This document shows positions 8,246-16,326 of a DNA stretch of 64,000 bases, piece after piece. The notes beneath the pieces were generated by a model, which was given only the letters and a program-made list of their open reading frames with translations, searched no databases and was not told the origin of the DNA. The DNA is from CALBPI01 sp038531945 (GTDB lineage Bacteria; Pseudomonadota; Gammaproteobacteria; Steroidobacterales; Woeseiaceae). A program made the translations under genes and the position numbers. Positions within the stretch are counted from its first letter, which is position 1, and each line of letters opens with the position of its first letter. The stretch lies in assembly GCA_038531945.1 (NCBI GenBank), contig JBCBBH010000004.1, positions 124,001 to 188,000 on the forward strand. Direction: 5' to 3'.

Positions 8246-10171
8246 TCAGGCTGACTTTTTATCGTCGTCTGACACTTCTTCGAACTCAGCATCCACGACG
8301 TCATCACCTGCGGCATTGCCACCTTCAGCCGTCGCGCCTTCGCTGCCGCCCTCTGCTTGTTCATAAGCTTTCTGAGCCATTGACGCCGAAGCTTCGGCTA
8401 GTGCCTTGGTTTTCGCTTCGATTGCGCCCTGATCCTCGCCCGCTACAACCGACTTCAGATCGTTGATCGCCGACTCAATGTTGGCACGCTCTTGCGCTTC
8501 CACTTTGTCGCCGAGGTCCGCAAGCGACTTCTCCGTCGCGTGAATCAATCCGTCCGCCTGGTTGCGGATATCGACCAATTCACGGAACTTGCGATCCTCT
8601 TCCGCATGCGCTTCCGCATCGCTGACCATTTTCTCAATCTCGTCGTCTGACAAACCACTAGACGCCTTGATCACGATGTTCTGTGATTTGCCGGTCGCCT
8701 TGTCCTTCGCGGAAACGTTCAGAATGCCGTTCGCATCGATGTCGAAGGTCACTTCAATCTGCGGCATCCCGCGAGGTGCTGGCGGAATGTCGGCCAAATC
8801 AAACTTGCCGAGCGACTTGTTGTCACCAGCACGCTCTCTTTCGCCCTGCAGAACGTGGATCGTCACCGCCGTTTGGTTGTCGTCTGCGGTTGAGAACACC
8901 TGATCCGCATTGGCCGGAATCGTTGTGTTCTTGTCGATGAGTTTTGTCATGACGCCGCCCATCGTTTCGATCCCGAGCGACAGCGGCGTGACATCCAGCA
9001 ACAGGACATCCTTCACGTCACCGGCCAGAACGCCACCCTGAATGGCGGCGCCGATGGCAACTGCTTCATCCGGGTTCACGTCACGGCGTGGCTCCTGACC
9101 GAAGAAGTTCTGAACTTCCTCGGCGACCTTCGGCATCCGGGTTTGGCCACCGACAAGAATGATGTCGTTGACGTCAGATACTTTAAGACCAGCATCTTTC
9201 AGCGCTGTCTTGCAGGGTTCGATCGTGCGAGCGATGAGATCACCGACCAACGATTCGAGCTTGGCGCGCGTCACCTTGATATTCAGATGCTTCGGACCGC
9301 TGGCATCCGCCGTGATGTACGGCAGGTTGACTTCCGTCTGCTGCTGCGAAGATAACTCGATCTTCGCTTTCTCTGCTGCTTCTTTCAGACGCTGCATCGC
9401 AAGCGCTTCCTTGCGAAGATCCATGCCAGACTCTTTTTCAAACTCGCTCGCCAGGTAGTCGATCAGCTTGAGGTCAAAATCTTCACCGCCGAGGAACGTG
9501 TCACCGTTCGTTGCCAGGACCTCGAACTGATGCTCGCCGTCTACTTCGGCAATCTCAATGATCGATACGTCGAACGTGCCGCCACCAAGATCGTAGACCG
9601 CGACGGTTCGATCGCCCCGCTTCTTGTCCATGCCATACGCCAGCGCTGCTGCCGTCGGCTCGTTGATAATCCGCTTAACCTCAAGACCGGCAATTTTGCC
9701 CGCATCTTTTGTCGCCTGACGTTGCGAGTCATTGAAATACGCCGGGACAGTGATGACCGCCTCCGTGACTTCCTCACCGAGATAGTCTTCAGCGGTTTTC
9801 TTCATCTTCATCAGAACGCGCGCAGAGATTTCCGGCGGCGCCATTTTCTTGCCGTCGACCTCAACCCACGCGTCGCCGTTGTCCGCCTTGGCGATCGTAT
9901 ACGGCACCATATCGATGTCGCGTTGTACGACGTCATCATCAAAACGACGGCCAATCAACCGCTTCACAGCAAACAAGGTATTGACCGGGTTGGTGACGGC
10001 CTGGCGCTTCGCGGACTGGCCGACAAGCACCTCGTTGTCTTTGGTGAACGCCACGATTGATGGTGTGGTTCGGTCGCCCTCGCTGTTCTCGATAACGCGG
10101 GCACTGTCGCCTTCCATGACGGCGACGCAGGAGTTCGTCGTACCGAGATCGATTCCGATTACTTTACCCAT
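8246..10171 (-). CDS. dnaK: Chaperone DnaK (Hsp70)
   Basis: This is a 641-aa Hsp70. The nucleotide-binding domain (residues 1 to about 385) shows GIDLGTTNSCVAVMEG, the phosphate loop YDLGGGTFDVSI, and ILVGGQTRMPKV. The linker DVLLLDVTPLSLGIET leads into the substrate-binding domain and a helical lid, which ends in an acidic tail (DVVDAEFEEVSDDDK). It works with DnaJ and GrpE in protein folding and in feedback on sigma-32. ATG 10171 is preceded by GAGGA. It is 86 bp downstream of grpE, with its own sigma-32 promoter overlapping the end of grpE. Confidence 0.99.
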   Translation of the reverse strand: MGKVIGIDLGTTNSCVAVMEGDSARVIENSEGDRTTPSIVAFTKDNEVLVGQSAKRQAVTNPVNTLFAVKRLIGRRFDDDVVQRDIDMVPYTIAKADNGDAWVEVDGKKMAPPEISARVLMKMKKTAEDYLGEEVTEAVITVPAYFNDSQRQATKDAGKIAGLEVKRIINEPTAAALAYGMDKKRGDRTVAVYDLGGGTFDVSIIEIAEVDGEHQFEVLATNGDTFLGGEDFDLKLIDYLASEFEKESGMDLRKEALAMQRLKEAAEKAKIELSSQQQTEVNLPYITADASGPKHLNIKVTRAKLESLVGDLIARTIEPCKTALKDAGLKVSDVNDIILVGGQTRMPKVAEEVQNFFGQEPRRDVNPDEAVAIGAAIQGGVLAGDVKDVLLLDVTPLSLGIETMGGVMTKLIDKNTTIPANADQVFSTADDNQTAVTIHVLQGERERAGDNKSLGKFDLADIPPAPRGMPQIEVTFDIDANGILNVSAKDKATGKSQNIVIKASSGLSDDEIEKMVSDAEAHAEEDRKFRELVDIRNQADGLIHATEKSLADLGDKVEAQERANIESAINDLKSVVAGEDQGAIEAKTKALAEASASMAQKAYEQAEGGSEGATAEGGNAAGDDVVDAEFEEVSDDDKKSA

Positions 10172-10233
10172 GATAGGTCCTCATTCTGTTCGCCGAAGCT
10201 CAGCGTCGGCACGTTATTTCCAAGATGTCAGTG

Positions 10234-10262
10234 AAATAGGGATGGTTCGACGGGAATTCAAG
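10234..10262 (-). promoter_or_regulatory. Sigma-32 type heat-shock promoter for dnaK
   Basis: On the minus strand CTTGAA (10262-10257) is followed after 15 bases by CCCTATTT (10241-10234). The sigma-32 consensus is CTTGAA, 13-15 bases, CCCCATNT, so only one position of the core differs. It overlaps the grpE stop codon and lies 63 bp before the dnaK start. This gives dnaK-dnaJ a heat-inducible start separate from grpE. Confidence 0.75.
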
Positions 10263-10872
10263 ATGGGTCAGCAGCGACGACAACACGCGCTGCGCGGACC
10301 AATCGGCCATTCAGGCTGTAGCCTTTTTGCACCACGTCAATGACCGAATTGGGCTCGGCATCAGGACTTGGCACCATCGTCATCGCCTCATGCTCCTGCG
10401 GGTCGAACGGCGCGCCTGCGGGATCGATCTGTTGAACGCCGAATTTCTCAAGTGTGTTGAGAAGAATCTTCAACGTCGCAGCACTGCCCTCGAGTAAGGA
10501 TTCAGCACTGGCTTGCTCGCCGGCGGCGAGCGCGCCTTCGAGGCTGTCCGCGACGGCCAGCAATTCGTTCAACAGCCGCTCGGTACCAAATTTATGTGCC
10601 TGCTCCACATCACGTTGCGCCCGCTTGCGAACGTTATCGAGCTCGGCCACGGCGCGGACGTACTTCTCCCAGTTCTCATCCGCTTTCGCCTGCAACTCCG
10701 CTGTCGCGTCGTCAACAGCGTCGCTATTCTGCTCATTCGGAGCAGCCTCAGCGCCCGCCTCGGCAGCACGTGCGGCATCCGAAATATCAACGGTTTCGGC
10801 GTCCGCGGCGCCCGCTGGACTGTTTTCGTCCTCTGGCGGCGTCGAATTCACCGTGTTCCCAGTGTCGGTCAT
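10258..10872 (-). CDS. grpE: Nucleotide exchange factor GrpE
   Basis: This 204-aa cofactor releases ADP from DnaK. An acidic, disordered N-terminus of about 65 residues is followed by a long coiled coil (WEKYVRAVAELDNVRKRAQRD). The conserved C-terminal beta domain follows, with QQIDPAGAPFDPQEHEAM and DVVQKGYSLNGRLVRAARV. An in-frame ATG lies at 10887. I chose ATG 10872 (MTDTGN) because the upstream ATG overlaps a GGGAG motif placed 8 bases before 10872. It lies downstream of hrcA with a sigma-32 promoter at the junction. Confidence 0.96.
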   Translation of the reverse strand: MTDTGNTVNSTPPEDENSPAGAADAETVDISDAARAAEAGAEAAPNEQNSDAVDDATAELQAKADENWEKYVRAVAELDNVRKRAQRDVEQAHKFGTERLLNELLAVADSLEGALAAGEQASAESLLEGSAATLKILLNTLEKFGVQQIDPAGAPFDPQEHEAMTMVPSPDAEPNSVIDVVQKGYSLNGRLVRAARVVVAADPS

Positions 10873-10930
10873 GCGTGAAACTCCCATACGCGGGCCATGA
10901 TTCCGCGGCCTAATAATTTCTCTGGGAGGC

Positions 10931-12001
10931 TTATTGGGGCTCGTTTCTGGAATTCAAGATCGTCGAAAGCAGTTTTGCGGTGATATCGACGACCGGGATC
11001 ACTCGGTCATACGCCATTCGCGTCGGCCCAATGACCCCCAGGACGCCCACGACCTCATCGTCGACCGCGTAGGGTGACGCGACCACGCTGCAGTCATCGA
11101 GGATCTGAAAGCCCGATTCTTCACCAATAAAAATCTGCACGCCGCTCGCTTCGATGCTGCGATCCAGAAGATCGAGCAAATCCCGCTTTTGATTAAATGC
11201 CTCGAATAGCCGTCGCAGTTTCTCGACATCGGATAGCTCGGAAAACCCCATCAAATTGGTTTCGCCCGCCATGATGTACTCAGCCTGCGTGGGCGTGTCG
11301 GTATCCAACGCAGTCTGCGCCATACTGACCACATCGATCATCGCCTGATTCATCGACGCCCTTGCCTGATCCAGCTCGTCCACAATGACGGAACGGATCT
11401 GGGACAGCTCCATGCCACCACATTTCGCGTTGATAAAGTTCGCTGCGTGCGTGAGTTCGTCCCGGGTGTACTCGCGGTCTGTCTGCAAGACACGATTCTG
11501 CACTTCAGTTGCGTTGATCACCAAAATCGCCAAAACCCGATGATCTCCGAGCGGCAGGAACTCGATCTGTCGCAGAACCACCCGATCGGCGCGCGGCACA
11601 GTAACCACGCCCGCCATCTTCGTGAATTGCGACAAAAGGCTCGACGCTGAGGACACCAACGACGCGGTATCGCCGCTTTCGCTGGCGAGCTGACGCTCAA
11701 GCTCCTTGACGGTTCGCGTGGTCAGTGGTCGCACCCGCATGAGGCTGTCGACGAACACCCGATAACCAAGCGCGGTCGGCACGCGACCCGCAGAGGTGTG
11801 CGGCGCACTGACCAACCCCAGCGCCTCAAGGTCGGACATAACGTTGCGGATCGTTGCCGGGCTGAGTTCCAACCCTCCGTCTCTTGCCAGCGTACGCGAG
11901 CCAACCGGGCTACCGTCGCGAACGTACCGCTCGATCAATACGCGCAGAAGTTGCTGTGCGCGCGTCGATAACTCGGTCTGACCTTGCTTGGCTCCAGCCA
12001 C
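10931..12001 (-). CDS. hrcA: Heat-inducible transcription repressor HrcA
   Basis: This 356-aa protein has the family length. The N-terminal winged helix (about residues 10-80) contains RDGSPVGSRTLARDG and SPATIRNVMSDLEALG. A GAF-like domain follows, with AVDDEVVGVLGVIGPTRM near the C-terminus. HrcA normally binds CIRCE operators upstream of chaperone genes and is titrated by GroE. The start is GTG 12001, with AGGAG 12 bases upstream, a rather long spacing. A weak sigma-70-like pair, TTGACC (12063-12058) and TAAGCT (12041-12036), lies upstream. No CIRCE repeat was found anywhere in this cluster, so its targets probably lie elsewhere, for example at groESL (inference). Confidence 0.95.
   Translation of the reverse strand: MAGAKQGQTELSTRAQQLLRVLIERYVRDGSPVGSRTLARDGGLELSPATIRNVMSDLEALGLVSAPHTSAGRVPTALGYRVFVDSLMRVRPLTTRTVKELERQLASESGDTASLVSSASSLLSQFTKMAGVVTVPRADRVVLRQIEFLPLGDHRVLAILVINATEVQNRVLQTDREYTRDELTHAANFINAKCGGMELSQIRSVIVDELDQARASMNQAMIDVVSMAQTALDTDTPTQAEYIMAGETNLMGFSELSDVEKLRRLFEAFNQKRDLLDLLDRSIEASGVQIFIGEESGFQILDDCSVVASPYAVDDEVVGVLGVIGPTRMAYDRVIPVVDITAKLLSTILNSRNEPQ
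10932..10958 (-). promoter_or_regulatory. Sigma-32 type heat-shock promoter for grpE
   Basis: On the minus strand CTTGAA (10958-10953) is followed after 13 bases by CCCCAATA (10939-10932), close to the consensus CTTGAA-N13-15-CCCCATNT. It lies inside the last codons and stop of hrcA and about 60 bp before the grpE start. grpE can therefore be heat-induced separately from hrcA. Confidence 0.75.
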
Positions 12002-12110
12002 TGCCGTTTCAAGCTCCTGAACTGCGAATACCGAGAGCTTACAGCGCGACTCACTCGGGTCAACTCTCGTACAAACTCGGTTTGCCGGCCCGTGACTGAA
12101 CGGTCACACT

Positions 12111-13001
12111 ATGCGGATGATCACCACAGCAGCGCTTTTTGGACAACCACAGGACCCGCGCGTCAGGGAGCAGGCACGACAAGTCGCTGTGTGGCTCACG
12201 AGTGCTGGTGTGCGAACGTTGATCAGCGAGCCCACGGACGACGTCCCTGCAGAGCTGGTCGATCGTACGACGCTGGTGTCGGAGTCCGATGTGTTTATCG
12301 CGATTGGTGGTGATGGAACGTTGCTTTACGCCGCCAGAATCGCAATTGGTCACAACATACCGGTGCTGGGCATCAATCTTGGCCGACTGGGATTCCTCAC
12401 TGATATTTCGCCCGACGAGATGGAAAGCTCCCTGGCGTCCGTGCTTGCCGACGAGGCGATCAAAGAAACCCGCATGTTGCTGACGGCCGAGGTCTGGCGG
12501 AACGACCGCAAGGTCTCAGAGGCGCTGGCTGTCAACGATGTCGTGGTCGGCCGCCGCGATACGGGCCGTATGATCGACTTTGAGACACGTGTCGACGGTG
12601 TCTTTCTGAATGACCATGCCGGGGATGGCTTGATTCTTGCGACGCCGACAGGCTCGACCGCCTACGCACTCTCATGCGGAGGTCCGATTCTGCAGCCGAC
12701 ACTCGAAGCCATTGCGTTGGTACCGGTATGTCCACATACGCTGAGCGATCGACCCATCGTGCTGCCCGCAGACGTTGAGATCGGCGTAAGGCGCACGGAG
12801 CGCTATCAGACGGCAGCCGAAATCAGTGTCGACGGGCAGTTGCTCGGAGAATTACAGGCCAATGATGCGCTATTGATCCGCCGTGCCAACCAGCAACTTC
12901 ATTTGTTGCACCCGCCAGGATATGACTACGCTGAGCTCCTGCGCTCGAAGCTGAATTGGGGGGCAGACTCAAGACGGCGAACACCGCCCCAGGAGCGCTG
13001 A
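12111..13001 (+). CDS. nadK: NAD kinase
   Basis: This 296-aa enzyme phosphorylates NAD to NADP using ATP. Family motifs are FIAIGGDGTLLYAAR with the GGDGT signature, LGINLGRLGFLTDI, the AVNDVVV segment, and DGLILATPTGSTAYALS with the second diagnostic Gly-rich loop. LSDRPIVLP marks the C-terminal domain. It diverges from hrcA, from which it is separated by 109 bp, and is followed one base later by recN. This nadK-recN arrangement is common in gammaproteobacteria. Confidence 0.97.
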   Translation: MRMITTAALFGQPQDPRVREQARQVAVWLTSAGVRTLISEPTDDVPAELVDRTTLVSESDVFIAIGGDGTLLYAARIAIGHNIPVLGINLGRLGFLTDISPDEMESSLASVLADEAIKETRMLLTAEVWRNDRKVSEALAVNDVVVGRRDTGRMIDFETRVDGVFLNDHAGDGLILATPTGSTAYALSCGGPILQPTLEAIALVPVCPHTLSDRPIVLPADVEIGVRRTERYQTAAEISVDGQLLGELQANDALLIRRANQQLHLLHPPGYDYAELLRSKLNWGADSRRRTPPQER

Positions 13002-13002
13002 C

Positions 13003-14685
13003 ATGCTGTGCATGATGCACGTGCGAAATTTCGCCATCATCGAGGAAATAGAGGTCGAGTTCGCCGCCGGGATGAACGTTTTGACCGGCGAAACCGGTGC
13101 CGGTAAATCAATCCTCGTCGATGCTCTCGGGTTGTTGCTCGGGGAACGCGCGTCAGCTGATGTGATTCGCGAAGGTCAGGATCGCGCGGAAATCGCTGCG
13201 ATTTTCGAACCCACGACTGAAGCGAAGGCTTGGCTCGAAGAACGAGCAATGGAGGCTGGCGACGAATGCCATTTGCGACGCGTCATCTCGCGCGACGGCC
13301 GCGCACGCGGTTTCATCAATGGGAATCCGGCTACTATGCAGAGTTTGCGCGAACTCGGTGCCATGCTGGTCAATATCCACGGTCAGCACGAACACCAGGC
13401 GCTTACACAATCTGATGTCCAAAGACGCCTGTTGGACGCACGCGGCGACTACGCAGACAAACTCGCCAAGACGGCGACCGCATGGCAGCGCTGGCGTGCC
13501 GCCCGCGATGCTCGGTTGTCGCTGGAATCTGAATCTTCGGACCAAGCCGATCGCATCGAGTTTTTGCAGTTTCAACTGGCTGAGTTGGACTCGGTGGCGG
13601 CACAGCCGGGCGAATTTGAAGCGCTCGAAAGCGAACGGCTGAGACTCGCGAGCGCCACAGACATTGCCGAGCGCGGCGAGCGTGCGCTGGCCGCGCTTTC
13701 CGAGGGCGAACCGGATAACGCCGTGGCACTGCTCGCGACCGCAACCCGAGAAATCGAGGCACTGGCAGATTTGGGCGGCGAAATCAGTGAAGCGTTAGTG
13801 CTGCTGAACGAGGCGCAGACCAGTCTGGGCGAGGCCGCTACAACATTGCACCGTTTCGTCGCGTCGACCGAACATGATCCTAATCGACTCACAGAGGTCG
13901 AACGACGCAGCGACTCGGTTCGTGCTCTCGCGCGCAAGCATCGCGTCGCTCCGGAGCAAGTGCATGCCCAGGCGGAAGCGCTACGCGCCGAGCTTGAGCG
14001 CATGGAAAACGCCGATTCGGCGCTGGAGCAGCAAATCGAGGCGGAGCAGACAACGCGTGCCGATCTCGACAAGCTGTTAAAGCCGCTCTCGCGCGCCCGG
14101 CGCAAAGCGGCAAACGCGTTCTCTGATCAGGTATCTGACGATATGCACGCATTGGGAATGCAAGGCGGCAAATTTGTGGTGACCATCGAAACCGACGAGG
14201 CAGCCGAACCTCAGATCCACGGGCAGGATCGTGTGCGTTTCGATGTCTCGGCGAATCCTGGGCAAGCACCACAGTCACTCGCAAAGGTTGCGTCGGGCGG
14301 CGAACTCTCACGCATTAGCCTCGCGATTCAGGTGGCCGCGGGACAAAGAAAAGGCGTGGCGAGTATGGTCTTCGATGAAGTTGACAGCGGCGTCGGCGGC
14401 GGCGTTGCCGAAGTTGTCGGATCGAAAATGCGTGACCTCGCTGATAGCTGTCAGGTGCTGGCAGTGACCCATTTGCCGCAGGTCGCCGGCCAGGCACACC
14501 ATCACCTTCGCGTTAGCAAGATGACGGATGGAAAAACAACAAAAACCAAGATAGTGCCGCTATCGAGTGATGAGCGAGTCGAGGAAATCGCGCGAATGCT
14601 CGGTGGTGTGGAAATCACCGGCACAACCCGTAAGCACGCCCGGGAGATGCTCCGGATGGCGACTAGCCGCGCAAAAAGAAGTTAG
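13003..14685 (+). CDS. recN: DNA repair protein RecN
   Basis: This 560-aa SMC-like ATPase of double-strand break repair has the usual length (about 553). The Walker A loop is VLTGETGAGKSILVDALGLL. A long coiled coil (about residues 155-365) is interrupted by the hinge. The ABC signature VASGGELSRISLAIQV and Walker B ASMVFDEVDSGVGGG are present, followed by VLAVTHLPQVAGQA. ATG 13003 sits one base after the nadK stop, and AGGAG lies 7 bases upstream within the end of nadK. No clear LexA box was seen at the junction, and any box would have to lie within nadK or further upstream. Confidence 0.97.
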   Translation: MLCMMHVRNFAIIEEIEVEFAAGMNVLTGETGAGKSILVDALGLLLGERASADVIREGQDRAEIAAIFEPTTEAKAWLEERAMEAGDECHLRRVISRDGRARGFINGNPATMQSLRELGAMLVNIHGQHEHQALTQSDVQRRLLDARGDYADKLAKTATAWQRWRAARDARLSLESESSDQADRIEFLQFQLAELDSVAAQPGEFEALESERLRLASATDIAERGERALAALSEGEPDNAVALLATATREIEALADLGGEISEALVLLNEAQTSLGEAATTLHRFVASTEHDPNRLTEVERRSDSVRALARKHRVAPEQVHAQAEALRAELERMENADSALEQQIEAEQTTRADLDKLLKPLSRARRKAANAFSDQVSDDMHALGMQGGKFVVTIETDEAAEPQIHGQDRVRFDVSANPGQAPQSLAKVASGGELSRISLAIQVAAGQRKGVASMVFDEVDSGVGGGVAEVVGSKMRDLADSCQVLAVTHLPQVAGQAHHHLRVSKMTDGKTTKTKIVPLSSDERVEEIARMLGGVEITGTTRKHAREMLRMATSRAKRS

Positions 14686-14695
14686 AGAAACGAGA

Positions 14696-15109
14696 CTAGG
14701 ACTTCTTCTTGACGTAGAGCACCAGGCTATGATCGTGGAGCTCGTACCCGTGCGCCTCGGCCACTTCGTGCTGTAGCTTCTCGATTTCATCGCTGACGAA
14801 TTCGATCACGTCACCCGTGTCGATATCGACCATATGATCGTGATGACTGCCGTCATCGAGCTCGAACACGGAGTGCGCGCCCTCAAAGTTCTGTCGCGAG
14901 ACCAGTCCCGCGGTCTCGAACTGTGTCAGCACTCGATAGACGGTCGCCAGACCAATATCCTCACCGGCGTCGAGTAACTCTCGATAGATATCTTCCGCGC
15001 TCAAGTGACGCGATTCGGAACTTTCCAGGATTTCCAGAATCTTCAGACGGGGAAGGGTGACCTTGAGGCCAACCTTTCGTAGGTCGCTGCTTTGGATCTT
15101 GCCGGGCAT
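14696..15109 (-). CDS. fur: Ferric uptake regulator Fur, cysteine-free
   Basis: This 137-aa metalloregulator represses iron uptake genes when bound to Fe2+. The winged helix contains GLKVTLPRLKILEIL and ATVYRVLTQFETAGLVSR. The metal-binding region has HHDHMVDIDTGDVIEF. The usual E. coli CLDCG zinc motif is replaced by DIDTG, and the whole protein contains no cysteine. Pseudomonas Fur keeps one cysteine at this place. The histidine and acidic ligands of the regulatory site are present (HHDH, the conserved E and D residues, and HDH near the C-terminus). It is convergent with recN and divergent from bamE, as in Pseudomonas (fur-omlA). Confidence 0.96.
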   Translation of the reverse strand: MPGKIQSSDLRKVGLKVTLPRLKILEILESSESRHLSAEDIYRELLDAGEDIGLATVYRVLTQFETAGLVSRQNFEGAHSVFELDDGSHHDHMVDIDTGDVIEFVSDEIEKLQHEVAEAHGYELHDHSLVLYVKKKS

Positions 15110-15185
15110 TGAGCATCTCTGTGCGAATGACGGGAGCGCTAAGGTATCATGTTCGTGTCGATGCTGTGAAACCGGGAGGGGCGTT

Positions 15186-15569
15186 GTGCCACGAGTAAAG
15201 CCGATACAACAATTAGGGCGACTTCTGTGCCTGATAGTCTTGATCGGAAGCTGCTCTGCCTGCGTTTATCGCCTGGCCATTCAACAAGGCAACATCGCCA
15301 AGCTCGACGACGTCGAGCGGGTCGAGGTCGGAATGACACCAAGTCAGGTTCGGTTCTTGTTGGGCTCACCGCTTGTGGATGATCCGTTCAGCAGCGACCG
15401 ATGGGATTATGTATTTTCGAGCCGAATCGGCCGGGATGCGCAAACCACACGCAGGTTCCTGACGGTATACTTCGAAGACGGCAAAGTGGCACGGATTGTT
15501 CGCGAAGACCCGCCGCCGCTGGAACCCGACACACCAGAACCCGTGGCCGAGACCGAAGCCGACAGCTAA
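15186..15569 (+). CDS. bamE: Outer membrane protein assembly factor BamE (SmpA/OmlA)
   Basis: This is a 127-aa lipoprotein of the BAM complex that inserts beta-barrel proteins in the outer membrane. A hydrophobic signal LLCLIVLIGSCSACVYRL contains two possible lipobox cysteines (IGSC or CSAC). The SmpA/OmlA domain is clear: IQQGNIAKLDDVERVEVGMT, QVRFLLGSPLVDDPF and RWDYVFSS. The frame extends further upstream, but GTG 15186 with GGAGGGG just before it gives the normal N-terminus. The proline/acidic tail (PPPLEPDTPEPVAETEADS) is unusual and probably disordered. It diverges from fur. Confidence 0.94.
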   Translation: MPRVKPIQQLGRLLCLIVLIGSCSACVYRLAIQQGNIAKLDDVERVEVGMTPSQVRFLLGSPLVDDPFSSDRWDYVFSSRIGRDAQTTRRFLTVYFEDGKVARIVREDPPPLEPDTPEPVAETEADS

Positions 15570-15895
15570 TCCGATGGAGCCGGCAGCTCTGCGCCCATAG
15601 TCTGACCTGCCGCTGCAAGCGCCCGCCTCGCTTCTCTGGGGTCCAGAATCAGGGGCCGGTACAACTCCACTCGATCGCCGGGTTCAACCAAGCGTTCGCG
15701 GGGCGCAGCCTCTCCCCAAACGCCGGTGCCGAGTGCTGCAAAGTCTAGCTGGGGAAAAGCCTCAGCAACGCCGGAATGATCGATCACGTCCTGCACCGTC
15801 GTACCCTGCGCCACATTGAGCGACTTCACCCACTGCTGATCTGGCAACGCCAGCGCAAGCTGCACACTCACTGTTCCGGATGCGAGCGCATCCAT
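15566..15895 (-). CDS. rnfH: RnfH family ubiquitin-like protein
   Basis: This 109-aa member of the RnfH/RatB (UPF0125) family has a beta-grasp fold and unclear biochemical role. Recognised features are VQLALALPDQQWVKSLNV near the start, the central GVWGEAAPRERLVEPGDRVE and LYRPLILDPREARR. Its start overlaps the ratA stop (TAATG), showing translational coupling, and this ratA-rnfH pairing is conserved. Its stop overlaps the convergent bamE stop by 4 bp. Confidence 0.93.
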   Translation of the reverse strand: MDALASGTVSVQLALALPDQQWVKSLNVAQGTTVQDVIDHSGVAEAFPQLDFAALGTGVWGEAAPRERLVEPGDRVELYRPLILDPREARRALAAAGQTMGAELPAPSD

Positions 15896-16326
15896 TAGCC
15901 GTACACAGCCTCGGCTCGTTTCGTAAACGCATCGACCAATTCGTTGCAGGTGGTCTCAAAAAAACCACCGAGCATCATGCCGAGCACCGGAGAGGAGAAT
16001 TCAAAGTCGATGCTCAAAGACGCTTTGCAGCCCGAATCGCCCAGCGGCAGAAACGTCCAAACGCCCTCAAGATGACTGAACGGCCCGTCAACAAGATGCA
16101 TTTCCATCTTCTCCGACGGAGTGCCGACATTTCGGGTGGTAAAAGCGCGCCGCATACCACCCTTAGACAACTCGAGCGTGGCAGCTACCGTATTGCCATC
16201 CCGCTCAAGCACCTCCGCCTGCGTGCACCAGGGCAGAAACTCGGGGTAAGCTGGAATGTCATCAACGAGATCGTACATCTGAGCCGGTTCGTACGGAACC
16301 AACGCACTCCTGCGAACCGATCGCAT
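15895..16326 (-). CDS. ratA: RatA family START-like protein (COQ10-type)
   Basis: This 143-aa protein belongs to the RatA/COQ10 polyketide-cyclase-like family. E. coli RatA was reported to block 70S assembly, and related COQ10 proteins bind ubiquinone, so the physiological role is debated. Family motifs are SALVPYEPAQMYDLVDDIPA, YPEFLPWCTQAEVLER and the C-terminal FFETTCNELVDAFTKRA. I chose ATG 16326, which overlaps the upstream transporter stop as TGATG, over a TTG one codon earlier. It is coupled to rnfH downstream, and smpB lies nearby on the other strand, the conserved context. Confidence 0.93.
   Translation of the reverse strand: MRSVRRSALVPYEPAQMYDLVDDIPAYPEFLPWCTQAEVLERDGNTVAATLELSKGGMRRAFTTRNVGTPSEKMEMHLVDGPFSHLEGVWTFLPLGDSGCKASLSIDFEFSSPVLGMMLGGFFETTCNELVDAFTKRAEAVYG

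Noticed and set aside
10172..12110. Search for a CIRCE operator around hrcA-grpE-dnaK
   Set aside because: No TTAGCACTC/GAGTGCTAA pair or close variant was seen in the gaps; GAGTGCTGG at 12209 is inside nadK and lacks a partner.
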